A stretch of 64,000 bases of DNA from contig NZ_NSEA01000002.1 in the NCBI RefSeq assembly GCF_002734285.1, forward strand, positions 186,001-250,000. The letters run 5' to 3'. This document shows, piece after piece, positions 25,421 to 36,114 of the stretch (positions are counted from its first letter, which is position 1; each line of letters starts with the position of its first letter). The notes below the pieces were generated by a model. The model saw only the letters and a program-made list of their open reading frames with translations, did not search any database and was not told where the DNA came from. The stretch comes from Fredinandcohnia onubensis. Lineage in GTDB: Bacteria > Bacillota > Bacilli > Bacillales > Bacillaceae_L. The translations under genes and the position numbers were made by a program.

Positions 25421-27208
25421 TTACTCACTTTTTCGAGGTATTACGAATGTAAATGTCGTTCCTTCACCAAGCTTACTATGGACCGAGATATTCCCGTTGT
25501 GTGCACTAATAATGTTTTTTACAATCGCAAGTCCTAAACCAGTTCCAGATTTCCCTCTTGTTCTAGCCTTGTCCGCCTTATAGAACCGTTCAAATACAAA
25601 AGGTAAATCTTCTTCTGGAATTCCAGAACCCGTATCCTTAATATCAACTTTTATTGAAGTTTCTTGACCAGTAACATGAACAACAACCTGACCATTTTCA
25701 TCGGTATGTCTAATTGCATTATCAATTAAGTTTGTAAAAACCTGCTCAATACGATCAGAATCTATATAGATTTCACCAATTTCGTCTACCTTTGTAGCAG
25801 TTAACGTTATTTGATTATCCTTAGCTAAACCTTGGAATTTCCGAATCACACGGTTAATAAGGGTATCGAAATCAACTTTTTCTTTATTTAAGGTAATATT
25901 CCCAGATTGCATTCTAGCCAAATCTAGTAACTCGTTGACAAGTCGACCCATTCGTAATGACTCATCATAGATGACTTTGGTAATTTCCTTTCGCTCTTCC
26001 TCGGAGCTCGCTATGTCATCCATAATTGCTTCACTATAGCCCTGGAGCATTGCGATCGGAGTTCGCAGTTCGTGAGAAACATTCGCAATAAAATCTTCAC
26101 GTAACTTGTCCAAACGTCTTTCCTCCGTCATATCACGAAGTACCGCTACAGCACCCCTAATATACGTCTGATTGTAAAGTGGACTCATTAAAATAACCCA
26201 AGTTCTACCTTGTAGACTGATTTCAATAAATTGTTCTTTTTCAAATGAAACGGAACGTTGAAATAAATCCTTGACCTCTGGTGGAAGCTCTTGACCAACG
26301 TCCTGATACATACCTTGCTGGTAATACCAAGCTTGTAAAAAGCGTTCCGCAGGTGGGTTTGTTATCAATATCGTTCCATCACGATTTAAAGTGATAACTC
26401 CGTCCGCCATACTGTTTAATATGCTTGCAAGCTGCTCTTTCTCCTGATTAAGAGCATTTATATTATATTTTAACTGCCTTCCCATTTGATTTAGTGCCAT
26501 TCCTAAAGCGCCAATTTCGTCATGAGTAAGTATAGGAACCTTCGTATCAAATTTCCCTTTAGCTACTTCAGTAGCAGCTTCCCTCATTTTACGTAAAGGA
26601 GCTGTAATACGTGTTAATAGGAAGAAGGCAAAAACTGTTGTAAGGACAATTCCGATACCTGCAGCCAATATTATGAATTGAGTAGTATCCTTGGTAGTTT
26701 TTTGAACTACATCTAAGGATTGATAGAGAAAAACTGCACCCATCTGGTCATTTTCGATGTGAAGAGGGGCCCCAACCACAAATAGTTCTTGTCCTTGCTC
26801 TTGAGGTTTTTTTCCATTTTCTGATAGTTTTATCTTTTTGCTTGCGTTTTGGTCGTTTGTAATAACACGTCTAAGATCTGGGTCTTCTGTAATAACTGTA
26901 ACAGGAATGTTTGGTACAGCTGTTCGATCAGGAGATACCCATAACGTGTTTTTGTCTGCCGCAATAATTACCTTTGTTTCATCATTCACAAGCTCCCAAG
27001 CAAGGGTCCTTGCCACATCTTTATCCTCATGCTGCTCCATAATAACAGCAATATTTGCAGCAAGTTGAGTTAAACTTCTTTCAGCTTCTTGGATATGGTA
27101 ATTCTCAAAATACTCCATGAAAAGTACCGTTAAAACAAATAACACAAAGGAAAACAGTAAAAGAATGGTTGCCCATAGTTTTCCTACTACACTTCTCCAA
27201 AATTTCAT
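25421..27208 (-). CDS. resE: Sensor histidine kinase ResE
   Basis: A 595-residue membrane kinase: two helices (about residues 10-30 and 175-200) flanking an extracytoplasmic loop, HAMP, a PAS domain ([21 protein letters not shown]), the H box [13 protein letters not shown], and a HATPase domain ([21 protein letters not shown]). It phosphorylates ResD in response to oxygen limitation and nitric oxide in B. subtilis. It overlaps resD by four bases. Confidence 0.95.
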   Translation of the reverse strand: MKFWRSVVGKLWATILLLFSFVLFVLTVLFMEYFENYHIQEAERSLTQLAANIAVIMEQHEDKDVARTLAWELVNDETKVIIAADKNTLWVSPDRTAVPNIPVTVITEDPDLRRVITNDQNASKKIKLSENGKKPQEQGQELFVVGAPLHIENDQMGAVFLYQSLDVVQKTTKDTTQFIILAAGIGIVLTTVFAFFLLTRITAPLRKMREAATEVAKGKFDTKVPILTHDEIGALGMALNQMGRQLKYNINALNQEKEQLASILNSMADGVITLNRDGTILITNPPAERFLQAWYYQQGMYQDVGQELPPEVKDLFQRSVSFEKEQFIEISLQGRTWVILMSPLYNQTYIRGAVAVLRDMTEERRLDKLREDFIANVSHELRTPIAMLQGYSEAIMDDIASSEEERKEITKVIYDESLRMGRLVNELLDLARMQSGNITLNKEKVDFDTLINRVIRKFQGLAKDNQITLTATKVDEIGEIYIDSDRIEQVFTNLIDNAIRHTDENGQVVVHVTGQETSIKVDIKDTGSGIPEEDLPFVFERFYKADKARTRGKSGTGLGLAIVKNIISAHNGNISVHSKLGEGTTFTFVIPRKSE

Positions 27209-27921
27209 TCTTGGCCGACCTCAAATTTATAACCAACGCCCCATACAGTTACTATCATTTTCGCTGCATCCTGAGACACTTTATTTAACTTTTCACGCAA
27301 GCGTTTTACATGTGTATCTACAGTACGCAAATCACCAAAGAATTCGTAGTGCCATACTTCCTTTAATAGCTGTTCACGGTCAAATACCTTGTCAGGTGAT
27401 TTTGCTAAAAAGCATAAGAGTTCATATTCCTTCGGTGTTAAGCCCACTTCCTTGCCATCTGCAAGCACTCGGTGTGCATCATTATCAATTGTTAGATGTG
27501 GAAACACGATAACATCCTTAGCTGTTGTTTCCGTTTGTAGATAGGTTGTAAGTGATGCCCTTCTTAGTAAAGCTTTTACTCGAAGAACAACTTCTCTTGG
27601 ACTAAATGGCTTCACTATATAATCATCTGTACCGACTTCAAAGCCCTGCACACGGTTTACTTCTTCTCCTTTTGCAGTAAGCATAATAATCGGAGTTGAT
27701 TTCTTCTCACGCAATTCACGACATACCTCAATTCCATCTTTTTCTGGCATCATGAGGTCTAATAGAATAAGATCATAATCATTTTTCATTGCCTTTTCTA
27801 AGGCAATATTTCCATTTTCCGCTTCTTCAATTGCATAATTTTCTCTTTCTAAATACATTTTTAGTAAACGACGAATTCTTTCTTCATCATCGACAATTAA
27901 AATTTTCGCTTCATTTTCCAT
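27205..27921 (-). CDS. resD: Response regulator ResD
   Basis: A 238-residue OmpR-family regulator. The receiver domain has acidic DDE near the start, phosphoacceptor D in [13 protein letters not shown] and K in IVKPF; the C-terminal winged helix ends [14 protein letters not shown]...VWGVGYKF. It activates aerobic and anaerobic respiration genes including resABC. ATG follows GGAGGAATAAG. The intergenic region before resC holds the resABC terminator. Confidence 0.96.
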   Translation of the reverse strand: MENEAKILIVDDEERIRRLLKMYLERENYAIEEAENGNIALEKAMKNDYDLILLDLMMPEKDGIEVCRELREKKSTPIIMLTAKGEEVNRVQGFEVGTDDYIVKPFSPREVVLRVKALLRRASLTTYLQTETTAKDVIVFPHLTIDNDAHRVLADGKEVGLTPKEYELLCFLAKSPDKVFDREQLLKEVWHYEFFGDLRTVDTHVKRLREKLNKVSQDAAKMIVTVWGVGYKFEVGQE

Positions 27922-28066
27922 TTTCTTATTCCTCCATTTTCTTTCCGAAAGAATATTTCTCTACATCACTATCGTACATAAAAATTTCATAATTTGCTAT
28001 AACATATATCACACTAGTTTAACCAACGAGGGAAAAGTCGATAATTCGACACAAAAAGTGTTAGAT

Positions 28067-28100
28067 AAAAAAGCCCTCATCAAATGATGAGGGCTTTTTC
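28067..28100 (-). terminator. Terminator of resABC
   Basis: AAAAAGCCCTCATC-AAAT-GATGAGGGCTTTTT hairpin just after the resC stop; usable on both strands. Confidence 0.85.
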
Positions 28101-28102
28101 TC

Positions 28103-29275
28103 TTAAGCATATGAGTGTAAACCAGCGATAACTAGATTTACAAATATCGTATTAAACATAATTATGAAGAATCCAACGACTGCAAGCCATGCAGATTTTT
28201 TACCATGCCAGCCTTTTGAAAGCCTCAAGTGTAAAAATGCTGCATAGAAGAGCCATGTAATAAGCGCCCATACCTCTTTAGGATCCCAGCCCCAGAAGCG
28301 AGTCCATGCAATTTGCGCCCAAATCATAGCAAAAATTAACGCGCCTAACGTGAATACCGGAAATCCAATCGCTACTGAACGATATCCAATTTCATCAGTT
28401 AAGTCTAGATTTAATCTTCTTGTTAAAGGCTTTAAGGCCGCTCCTACACGTTTACGTAAAATTAAACGTAGTAATCCATATAGTATAGATCCTGATATAA
28501 TCGACCAAAGTAATGTATTTACTTTTCTAGCGCTTAATAAGGCAGGTAATTCAATCCCGCTAGAAAACTTACCATCTGTTAGTAATTCGCCTTCATTAGG
28601 AACTACTAAAGCTGGTAATTTGTATACCATCTCAGCTTCAACGCCGTCTTTATCCACCCATGAAAACACAGATTCATATTTCATAGCACCAAAGGCCGTC
28701 GAAATAGCTACGAATCCAACAACAACTACTAATATATACATGACAAATTCTAACCAAAATGTTTCTTTGCTTTTGACAGACTGATCCACACTTTTTAAAA
28801 GATAGAGGATTCCTGCGACAAAACTTATTGAAAGAATTGCTTGCCCTAATGCAGCAGTCGTAACGTGAATGTGGAGCCAATCACTTTGTAAAGCTGGAAT
28901 TAATGGAGAGATTTCTCTTGAAAACATACTACCATAAGCAATAATTAACAATGCAATTGGTAAAGTAAACAGTCCTAAGATACTTGTTTTATATATAAAG
29001 TAAATAATAATAAACGCTAGGACTAGCATCATTCCGAAAAATGTAATAAATTCAAATAGGTTACTTACTGGTGCATGTCCAGCTGCAATCCATCGGGTAA
29101 AAAAATAGCCTAACTGTGCAGCAAATCCAATGATTGTAACAGCAATCCCGATATGGGACCAGCGGTTATACCCATTTGAACTTTTTTTATCTCGAATTGC
29201 TCCACCAAAGACAAATGTTGCCACAAGATAGAGAATAAAAGCTGCATATAGCAAATTCGAACTTAATTCAGCCAT
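28103..29275 (-). CDS. resC: Cytochrome c biogenesis protein ResC (CcsA family)
   Basis: A 390-residue integral membrane protein with about eight helices. The tryptophan-rich haem-handling motif [14 protein letters not shown] is near residue 318, with conserved His residues in neighbouring loops. Together with ResB it carries haem to apocytochrome c in system II. It lies two bases after resB. Confidence 0.95.
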   Translation of the reverse strand: MAELSSNLLYAAFILYLVATFVFGGAIRDKKSSNGYNRWSHIGIAVTIIGFAAQLGYFFTRWIAAGHAPVSNLFEFITFFGMMLVLAFIIIYFIYKTSILGLFTLPIALLIIAYGSMFSREISPLIPALQSDWLHIHVTTAALGQAILSISFVAGILYLLKSVDQSVKSKETFWLEFVMYILVVVVGFVAISTAFGAMKYESVFSWVDKDGVEAEMVYKLPALVVPNEGELLTDGKFSSGIELPALLSARKVNTLLWSIISGSILYGLLRLILRKRVGAALKPLTRRLNLDLTDEIGYRSVAIGFPVFTLGALIFAMIWAQIAWTRFWGWDPKEVWALITWLFYAAFLHLRLSKGWHGKKSAWLAVVGFFIIMFNTIFVNLVIAGLHSYA

Positions 29276-29277
29276 TT

Positions 29278-30948
29278 TTATCCCTCCTTACTTTCCTTAT
29301 TTTCCTTATTCTTTGCATCAACTTGATCGATAGGTTCGGCGATTTCGGTATCTGCCAATACATAACGAATTTCATTTTTCAAGCCAAACCAGTTTTTATT
29401 TGTATGTCCAGCAACAATAACTTCATTATTCTTTCGCTGAATCCAAATCCGACGATGGTGCCAGTATGATCCTTGAATAACACCAATCATAAATATTGCA
29501 CCACCCAAAGCAAGTATCCATAATGTAAAGTCTCTTCTAACAGTTAATCCAGATACATTCTTCATATCTATACCAGAAAACGCCATTTTATACTTATTCT
29601 CACCCACAGGCTCAATATTTTGCTGAATAGCTACGAAACTAATTTCACCTTCTGGTTTATCTGGAGCATACATTTTAAATACAAATGCTGGGTTATTCGG
29701 TATTTTTGTTTTCGTGGCAGGTTCCCCTTCATCATTAAAAAAGAAATCAGGGAAATAGCTTGCCAACTCGATTGAATATCCGTTTCCTAAGTCATATTTA
29801 TCTTGGGGATCGTTTAAGTTAATTGTAATTGAACCAAATTCCTGATTCGTCTCTTTGTCTACCATTGTAAAGGACATCGTGCTAAATTCATTTAATTTAT
29901 AATCCACTTGGTAGACTGCATAATGGTCATGCTTTAATGGCTCATTTACTCGAATTTCGTGAGATTTAACTTCTTTTAATTCTGGTTCCACTCCAGGAAT
30001 TATTTCATCTGTACGTTCGAATAACGTAACATCAGTTTGATAGTTTTTTACTACCATTGCATTTCCGGCAAGTTCAATCGCTTCATCAAATACTTCTTTT
30101 TCCTTGCCCTTCTCGTAAACTTCTACAAGAAATTGTTCACTCTTTAAATAATATTTCCCATCTGTTCCCGGAATACTTGCTGTTTCCCCTTCACGAAGCC
30201 AGAGTACTTCATCAATGTACATTCCAGGCACAAAACGAAGCATCGCACCAATAAGGAAAAGAATAAGTCCACAATGGTTAACATATGGGCCCCATCGAGA
30301 AAAACGACCCTTTTCGGCTAATATATTCCCATTTTCTTCACGGACAGAATAATGTTTCTTCCTTAGTTTCTCCTTAGCATTTTCAAAGTCCTTATCGATA
30401 TTTTCAACAGTATTTTTACCATATACACGCTGTCTTTTCAGGAAACTTTCATGACGTGTAACACCTTGTTTTTTTAATGCTTTATACAGAGGTACTACGC
30501 GGTCTATACTACAAATAATTAAGGAAATACCAAGCATTGCAATTAGAATCATATACCACCATGAACCATATAGGTTGTGGAAGCCTAACTGATAATATAA
30601 TCTTCCAGTGATACCATATTCTTGTTCATAGAAATCAGCTGGATTCATCGCTGGAGGTATGTATAATTCTTGAGGATAAATTGTACCCAGTGCTGAAGCG
30701 ACTAGAAGCACAACGATGATCCAAATCCCCACTTTTACAGAGGAAAAGAAGTTCCAAATCTTATCAACTATTGTTTTATTATAGGTTTGAGAGCGCCTTG
30801 CACTACCCTCATACCTCATATCAAGCAGTGTTTTTTTCTCTTTTTCACTCTGATTTTCTTCTTCGTTTTGGACAGGTTTTCCACAAGCCTCACAAAAAAT
30901 TGTACCATGTGGGTTTACATGCCCACATTCGCATTTAACGTTTTCCAT
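29278..30948 (-). CDS. resB: Cytochrome c biogenesis protein ResB (Ccs1 family) with N-terminal zinc ribbon
   Basis: A 556-residue membrane protein. The N-terminus has a short zinc-ribbon-like CECGH...CEACG (four Cys, residues 6-22), then helices near 70-90, 130-150 and 210-235, a large extracytoplasmic domain, and a last helix near 490. It partners ResC in haem delivery. It lies between resA and resC in one operon. Confidence 0.94.
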   Translation of the reverse strand: MENVKCECGHVNPHGTIFCEACGKPVQNEEENQSEKEKKTLLDMRYEGSARRSQTYNKTIVDKIWNFFSSVKVGIWIIVVLLVASALGTIYPQELYIPPAMNPADFYEQEYGITGRLYYQLGFHNLYGSWWYMILIAMLGISLIICSIDRVVPLYKALKKQGVTRHESFLKRQRVYGKNTVENIDKDFENAKEKLRKKHYSVREENGNILAEKGRFSRWGPYVNHCGLILFLIGAMLRFVPGMYIDEVLWLREGETASIPGTDGKYYLKSEQFLVEVYEKGKEKEVFDEAIELAGNAMVVKNYQTDVTLFERTDEIIPGVEPELKEVKSHEIRVNEPLKHDHYAVYQVDYKLNEFSTMSFTMVDKETNQEFGSITINLNDPQDKYDLGNGYSIELASYFPDFFFNDEGEPATKTKIPNNPAFVFKMYAPDKPEGEISFVAIQQNIEPVGENKYKMAFSGIDMKNVSGLTVRRDFTLWILALGGAIFMIGVIQGSYWHHRRIWIQRKNNEVIVAGHTNKNWFGLKNEIRYVLADTEIAEPIDQVDAKNKENKESKEG

Positions 30949-30960
30949 AAAAATAACTCC

Positions 30961-31491
30961 CTATGGCTTAATTTGCTCCATATAATCTCGCACCATCTTA
31001 CTTGTCATTTCGCCCGTGATTATTTTAACAACTTCTCCATCTTTATCAATTAATAAAGTTGTTGGCAACGGGTCAATTCCATAGGCATTTAGCAACTGGT
31101 TTCCTTTATCGATTACAACAGGAAATGATAAGTCGTACTTTTTAATAAAATTATTAACACTGAATTTCGGCTCACCAACATTGATTGCGATAACTTCAAT
31201 TCCTTGATCCTTATATTCCTGATAATATGTATCAATATATGGGAATTCACGTTGACACGGCTCACACCATGTCCCCCAGAAGTTTAAGAACACACCTTTT
31301 TCCCCTATATACTCCGACAAATGGTGTTCCTTCCCATTCAGGTCTGTTACGACAAAATCTGGTGCCTTATCCCCTACTGCAACCTTTTCCTTACTAGTAA
31401 AGAAATTGATATACAATGTATAAACGAGTGCAGCGGCGAGAAGTAATAAAATGACGGTCCGCATAACTAATCGTCGCTTTTTCTTGTCCAT
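30961..31491 (-). CDS. resA: Thiol-disulfide oxidoreductase ResA
   Basis: A 176-residue membrane-anchored thioredoxin-fold protein: helix at about residues 10-28, and active site WCEPC near residue 76. It reduces the haem-binding cysteines of apocytochrome c outside the membrane. It is first gene of resABC. The CEPC motif is that of characterised ResA. Confidence 0.95.
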   Translation of the reverse strand: MDKKKRRLVMRTVILLLLAAALVYTLYINFFTSKEKVAVGDKAPDFVVTDLNGKEHHLSEYIGEKGVFLNFWGTWCEPCQREFPYIDTYYQEYKDQGIEVIAINVGEPKFSVNNFIKKYDLSFPVVIDKGNQLLNAYGIDPLPTTLLIDKDGEVVKIITGEMTSKMVRDYMEQIKP

Positions 31492-31540
31492 TGAAATCTC
31501 CCTTTATTTTATATTTGATTTGATGCGTACTTTCTTTGCC

Positions 31541-31563
31541 ATTATAGCACTTATTAATATAGC
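31541..31563 (-). promoter_or_regulatory. Probable resA promoter with weak -35
   Basis: Minus strand TATAAT at 31541-31546; the hexamer 17 bases upstream (AATGTT) is poor. Activator dependence, as for ResD-controlled resA in B. subtilis, would explain that. Confidence 0.4.
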
Positions 31564-31614
31564 AACATTGCATACATTTTGAAGGTTATGTGACAATTGA
31601 GAACCATTATCGCC

Positions 31615-31699
31615 AAGCTAAGTTGACTAAATTTCATGAGACTTAAGAGAAAGCTTCTTTTCCGAAAAGATTTCATGTAATTTAGTCACACTTTAGCTT
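31615..31699. repeat. Large imperfect inverted repeat between rluB and resA
   Basis: AAGCTAAGTTGACTAAATTTCATGA (31615-31639) pairs imperfectly with 31673-31699 (TCATGTAATTTAGTCACACTTTAGCTT). The spacer holds its own hairpin TCTTTT-CCG-AAAAGA. No T-tract follows, so it is not an ordinary terminator. Confidence 0.7.
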
Positions 31700-31746
31700 A
31701 CTAAATAGGGCGAGTAAAGCTTGTTTGACCTGAACAAATCTATTCC

Positions 31747-32481
31747 CTACAAACGATTATTTTTGGTACTTGCTAAAGCTCTTAATTGTTTAACCTCATG
31801 CGGAAGTAGTTCTCTGAATTCACCAGTACTTAAGCCGCTTAGAGTAAGGAAGCCAAACTTTTCTCTCTTAAGCTTTATTACTTGATGTCCAATCGCCTCA
31901 AACATTCTTTTTACCTGCCTGTTTCTTCCTTCATGAATGCTAATTTCGACAATTGAAGTTTGTTTTCGCTTATCCATTGAAATCAGCTTCACTCTAGCAG
32001 GAGCCGTCTTACCATCTTCTAGCTTTATTCCTCTTTCTAATTGACGAAGCTTCTCTTTCGGTGGAATACCCTTAAGTTTCGCCACATACACCTTTTCAAT
32101 CTCATACTTTGGATGCATTAAAAGATTTGCAAACTCACCGTCATTCGTTAGTAAAAGCAATCCGGACGTATCATAATCCAGTCTTCCAACTGGGTAAATA
32201 CGTTCTTTTGTTTCTGGAAAAAAGTCAGTTACAACTTTTCTACCCTTATCATCACTTACACTAGATATCACAGAACGTGGTTTATAAAATAAAAAATAAA
32301 CAGGCTCTTCCCTTTCAAGCGGAATGCCGCTCACCTCAATTTTATCGTTTGAGCTTACTTTAATCCCTAGCTCCTTTACAACTTTTCCATTCACCTTAAC
32401 ATGTCCAGCAACAATAAGCTCCTCAGCTTTTCTCCTTGATGCTACACCTGCATGTGCTATTACTTTCTGTAAACGTTCCAT
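31747..32481 (-). CDS. rluB: 23S rRNA pseudouridine synthase RluB
   Basis: A 244-residue RsuA-family enzyme. The N-terminal S4 domain (ASRRKAEELIVAGHVKVNG) is followed by the catalytic GRLDYDTSGLLLLTNDG, with the active Asp in RLD. It isomerises a uridine in 23S rRNA helix 89. It lies between spmB and resA as in B. subtilis. Confidence 0.95.
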   Translation of the reverse strand: MERLQKVIAHAGVASRRKAEELIVAGHVKVNGKVVKELGIKVSSNDKIEVSGIPLEREEPVYFLFYKPRSVISSVSDDKGRKVVTDFFPETKERIYPVGRLDYDTSGLLLLTNDGEFANLLMHPKYEIEKVYVAKLKGIPPKEKLRQLERGIKLEDGKTAPARVKLISMDKRKQTSIVEISIHEGRNRQVKRMFEAIGHQVIKLKREKFGFLTLSGLSTGEFRELLPHEVKQLRALASTKNNRL

Positions 32482-32574
32482 CTATGCTCACCCCTTAAAC
32501 ATCTTACTTGTTTCTTTGTATTTTCACAAGATAAAAACATTCTCTAGTATGCCCAACCCAGAACTTTCCTATAT

Positions 32575-32606
32575 AAAAAAGAAAACACGTTTTCACGTGT
32601 TTTCTA
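32575..32606 (-). terminator. Terminator of dacB-spmA-spmB
   Basis: GAAAACACG-TGAAAA-CGTGTTTTC on the minus strand followed by TTTTTT, at the spmB stop. Confidence 0.85.
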
Positions 32607-32607
32607 C

Positions 32608-33138
32608 TTAACCAAATAGTAAAGTTACAACAATTATACTCGCCACGATGCCAACTAAATCTGCTAAAAGACCGACCTTTAACGCATCGCCCATTTTCTT
32701 AATTCCTACGGCTCCGAAATAGACCGTTAAAATATACAAAGTTGTATCTGTACTTCCTTGCATAGTTGAAGCAAGTCTACCAATAAAAGAATCAGGGCCA
32801 TATGTAGCTATTAAATCTGTCGTCATTCCTAACGCTGCGGTTCCAGATATTGGCCTGATCAGCGCTAAAGGAGCAACTTCTGCAGGAAACCCGACAAATT
32901 CAAGCACAGGGCGAATTAAATTAATGAAAAACTCCATTGCACCTGATGCTCTAAAGATTGAAATAGAAACTAACATTCCAACTAAAAAAGGAATGATGGA
33001 AAAGGATATCTTAATTCCTTCCTTTCCTCCCTCTACAAAAGTTTCGTAGGTTGGAATCCTTTTAAATGTACCATATAGAAGGATAAATCCTATAATCGCA
33101 GGTATTAGCCAAAGTGATATGGAATTGATTACACTCAT
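32608..33138 (-). CDS. spmB: Spore maturation protein SpmB
   Basis: A 176-residue integral membrane protein of the nucleoside-recognition (Gate) family with about five helices. SpmA and SpmB are needed for normal spore core dehydration and heat resistance in Bacillus and Clostridium. It overlaps the spmA stop by four bases. The transported substrate, if any, is unknown. Confidence 0.93.
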   Translation of the reverse strand: MSVINSISLWLIPAIIGFILLYGTFKRIPTYETFVEGGKEGIKISFSIIPFLVGMLVSISIFRASGAMEFFINLIRPVLEFVGFPAEVAPLALIRPISGTAALGMTTDLIATYGPDSFIGRLASTMQGSTDTTLYILTVYFGAVGIKKMGDALKVGLLADLVGIVASIIVVTLLFG

Positions 33139-33740
33139 TTTTCAAAGCCACCCTTCTTCATCCGTCGATAATAAAAATATCGATCTATTAGTATGGCTCC
33201 TATGGTCGAACAAATCGTTGCTATAAGGGTTGTTCCTACAATTTCAGTTGGATTTGTAGATTCGTAGGTCATCCTAATCGCAATTACAGTAGTCGGGATA
33301 AGCGTTAAACTCGAAGTATTAATCGCTAGAAACGTAATCATTGATCGACTAGCCGAGGTTTTGCCTCCATTCAGTTCTCTTAATTGCTCCATCGCTTTAA
33401 TTCCCATGGGTGTTGCTGCATTTCCGAGTCCAAACATATTGGCAATCATATTTGACAGTATATATCCCATAGCTGGATGCTCTACTGGAACTTCAGGGAA
33501 TAACCGTCTAACCACTGGACGAAATAATTTTGAGAGTTTTTCTAATAAACCAGCCTCTTGTGCAATTCTCATGAGTCCTAACCAAAAAACAAGGACACTA
33601 ATTAAACCAATACAAATAGTAACTGCTTCTGATGCTCCCTTAAAGATCGCTTCATTTACCTCACTGATGGTTCCATTCACCACGGCAAAGATTATCCCAA
33701 TAATTGTCATCGCAACCCATATGATATTAACCATCGTCAT
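33135..33740 (-). CDS. spmA: Spore maturation protein SpmA
   Basis: A 201-residue partner of SpmB, also a Gate-domain membrane protein (conserved SNMIANMFGLGNAATPMG). It overlaps the dacB stop (ATGA). The trio dacB-spmA-spmB is the usual SigE-dependent mother-cell operon. Confidence 0.93.
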   Translation of the reverse strand: MTMVNIIWVAMTIIGIIFAVVNGTISEVNEAIFKGASEAVTICIGLISVLVFWLGLMRIAQEAGLLEKLSKLFRPVVRRLFPEVPVEHPAMGYILSNMIANMFGLGNAATPMGIKAMEQLRELNGGKTSASRSMITFLAINTSSLTLIPTTVIAIRMTYESTNPTEIVGTTLIATICSTIGAILIDRYFYYRRMKKGGFEK

Positions 33741-34879
33741 CTAACCCCTAAAATTACTAGAAAAATACTTTTAAGTGTTTCCCAGAATGTTTCCTTGGAC
33801 CTCTCGACATTGCCGTTATCAAAATAGATAGGCATCTCCTCAATCGTCTCATCCCCAAGGTTCACAGTAATAGTTCCTACTATGTCTGGAACTGCTTCTG
33901 GTTTACGCCACTCTTTTTCAGGTTCTACTAAAGAAATGTCGAGCTTAATATTCTTTTTCTCTTCCTCACTTAGAGGGTACATGAAATCATGATCCACAAA
34001 TACTTTCCCTTTATAAAAACTATTATCAGTTTGAAGATCGCCTTCTTTGATGACCTTTACTAAATCATACGTTTCAAAAGCTCTGTTAAACATATTCATA
34101 TGATCATTCCAGTCATCAGAGGCATTTATCGTTACAGCAATTAAATCAATTTCATCTTTTGTTGCAGTTGATACCAATGTCCGTTTTGCCCGCTTGGTAT
34201 AGCCTGTTTTTCCACCTGTGCTATACGGGTAAAGCTTTGTCAGTAACTTATTTTTATTTCTCCAAACACGATCCCATTTTTCAGTAGGGTTAGGGGCACG
34301 GTGCACTTTTGTACCAGCAATCTCCCGATATTTTTCGTTCATCATCGCATATCGCGTTAAAATGGCCATGTCATAAGCAGATGAAAAATGATTTTCATGG
34401 TCATCCAACCCGTGCGGATTTGCAAACTCTGTATTTTGCATACCAATTTCCGCAGCTTTTTGGTTCATCATAAAAACAAAGCCTTCCAAACTACCACCCA
34501 CATGCTCTGCGATAGCAACTGCAGAGTCATTACCAGATCGTAACATCAATCCATAAACTAAATCCTCAAGCTTTATTTGTTCATTAGGCTTCAAATATAA
34601 GGAGGAGCCTTCTGTTCGTACAGCTTTATTACTCACCTTAACCATCTCGTTTAGTTTTCCTGATTCAATGGCAAGAATAGCTGTCATGATTTTTGTAATA
34701 CTTGCGATTCTCATTCGTTGATGGGCATTTTTTTCAAACAAAATTCTACCAGACTCTTGCTCTATTAAGATCGCACCTTTTGCACTAACAGAAAGCGCGC
34801 TCGTTTTTTGAGGAACTAAGCCTAAGAGAACCATAACAGTGATGATAAGTATAAAAATTCTTCTGCGAATAAATGTCAT
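33737..34879 (-). CDS. dacB: D-alanyl-D-alanine carboxypeptidase DacB (PBP5*)
   Basis: A 380-residue low-molecular-weight penicillin-binding protein that lowers spore cortex cross-linking. Signal peptide (about residues 1-27), then active-site motifs SITK (SxxK), SGN and KTG in GGKTGYTKRAKR, and a C-terminal amphipathic membrane anchor (TLKSIFLVILG). I chose ATG (MTFIRRRIF) after GGGACGGGG; the frame extends 41 codons upstream without signal-like sequence. Confidence 0.93.
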   Translation of the reverse strand: MTFIRRRIFILIITVMVLLGLVPQKTSALSVSAKGAILIEQESGRILFEKNAHQRMRIASITKIMTAILAIESGKLNEMVKVSNKAVRTEGSSLYLKPNEQIKLEDLVYGLMLRSGNDSAVAIAEHVGGSLEGFVFMMNQKAAEIGMQNTEFANPHGLDDHENHFSSAYDMAILTRYAMMNEKYREIAGTKVHRAPNPTEKWDRVWRNKNKLLTKLYPYSTGGKTGYTKRAKRTLVSTATKDEIDLIAVTINASDDWNDHMNMFNRAFETYDLVKVIKEGDLQTDNSFYKGKVFVDHDFMYPLSEEEKKNIKLDISLVEPEKEWRKPEAVPDIVGTITVNLGDETIEEMPIYFDNGNVERSKETFWETLKSIFLVILGVR

Positions 34880-34999
34880 TCGATCCCCGTCCCTTTTGCT
34901 GTTTTGTAAAAGTGTATGCAGAACATGTCCACCTATATGAATAAAATATGTACAAACATCGAAAAGTTCCAACACCTGAGTTAGACAGTAAAAGGGACA

Positions 35000-35029
35000 C
35001 AAAAAAAACTGACCAACACAGGGTCAGCT
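35000..35029 (-). terminator. Terminator of the superoxide dismutase gene
   Basis: CTGACC-CTGTGTT-GGTCAG on the minus strand followed by eight T. Confidence 0.85.
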
Positions 35030-35043
35030 TAGCAAATATTGAA

Positions 35044-35922
35044 TTAATACTGTTTCCACTGAAGTTTTGATGCTTCCTTAAATCGACGTTCAACTTGATC
35101 CCAATTGACGATATTCCACCAATTTTTCACATAATCTGCACGAACATTTTTATATTGAAGATAATAAGCGTGTTCCCAAACATCTAAAACGAGTAAAGGA
35201 ATCGTATCCCACTGTGTCATCAGCTGATGACGTTCTGATTGAAGAATTTCTAAGCGCCCTGCCCTTGGCGACCATACCAGAATCGCCCAACCGACTCCTT
35301 CGACCTTATTTGCCGCTTCACTGAAATGTCTCTTAAACACCTCAAAACTTCCAAAATCTCTATTAATCTGCCGAAGCAATTCGCGTCCTGGCATTCCTCC
35401 ACCTTTTGGCTTCATAACTTCCCAAAAAATTGTATGCAAATAGTGACCAGAACCATTAAAAGCAGCTTCTCTTTCCCAGTGCTTTAGTAATTCGTAATCC
35501 CCTGTGTCACGTGCTTTTTCCATCATTTTCTCGGCCTTATTTAAACCGTCAACATAGCTTTTATGGTGTTTATCATGATGCAGTCTCATTATTTCTTTTG
35601 ATATATATGGCTCGAGTGCATCATAGTCATATGGGAGAGGTGGTAATGTATGCTGTCCAATCCCTATCCTTCTTACCTCTCCGAGTTCTCCATTTTCTTC
35701 TGACTGTTCGGAATATCTTAATCCAGCATTATAAAGCAACTCCACTTGCTCCTGCAATTGAAGCAAGTTCGTCAGTGTTAGATTCTCTTCTATTGAATCT
35801 AAGAAAGATGAAAAATTTGATAAATAAGATTGCAGGTCTTCATTCCGTTCATATTCAAATTGACTTTTCAGCTTCAAAAACCATTGTTTCACTTCTTCTA
35901 CATACTTTTCAGGGCTGCTCAT
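35044..35922 (-). CDS. Fe/Mn superoxide dismutase with N-terminal extension (SodF-like)
   Basis: A 292-residue enzyme, against about 200 for plain SodA. Roughly 90 N-terminal residues form a predicted helical extension; the dismutase part starts at HTLPPLPYDYDALEPYI. Metal ligands lie in MRLHHDKHHKSYVDGL, GHYLHTIFW and LDVWEHAYYLQY. Size and layout resemble B. subtilis SodF. It lies between dacB and a divergent DUF2935 gene and has its own terminator. Confidence 0.9.
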   Translation of the reverse strand: MSSPEKYVEEVKQWFLKLKSQFEYERNEDLQSYLSNFSSFLDSIEENLTLTNLLQLQEQVELLYNAGLRYSEQSEENGELGEVRRIGIGQHTLPPLPYDYDALEPYISKEIMRLHHDKHHKSYVDGLNKAEKMMEKARDTGDYELLKHWEREAAFNGSGHYLHTIFWEVMKPKGGGMPGRELLRQINRDFGSFEVFKRHFSEAANKVEGVGWAILVWSPRAGRLEILQSERHQLMTQWDTIPLLVLDVWEHAYYLQYKNVRADYVKNWWNIVNWDQVERRFKEASKLQWKQY

Positions 35923-36114
35923 CTTTATCCTCCCTAGGGTTTAATCGTCACTATCGTATGCGCTTAACCCTTTTTCGTGACTATAAGAGATAAAAATGTC
36001 TGTTTATGATTCACCTCTTTAATCCTTTCATCATACAGATACATATAGAATTCAAGACAAACGCCTAATCATTATGAAAAAGGCCTTCGTTTAACAGTAT
36101 AGGAGGTATAAGAA

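Noticed and set aside
28037-28050. GTCGA-TAAT-TCGAC inverted repeat between resC terminator and resD
   Set aside because: Arms are only 5 bp and no link to a promoter is visible; too weak to report as an operator.
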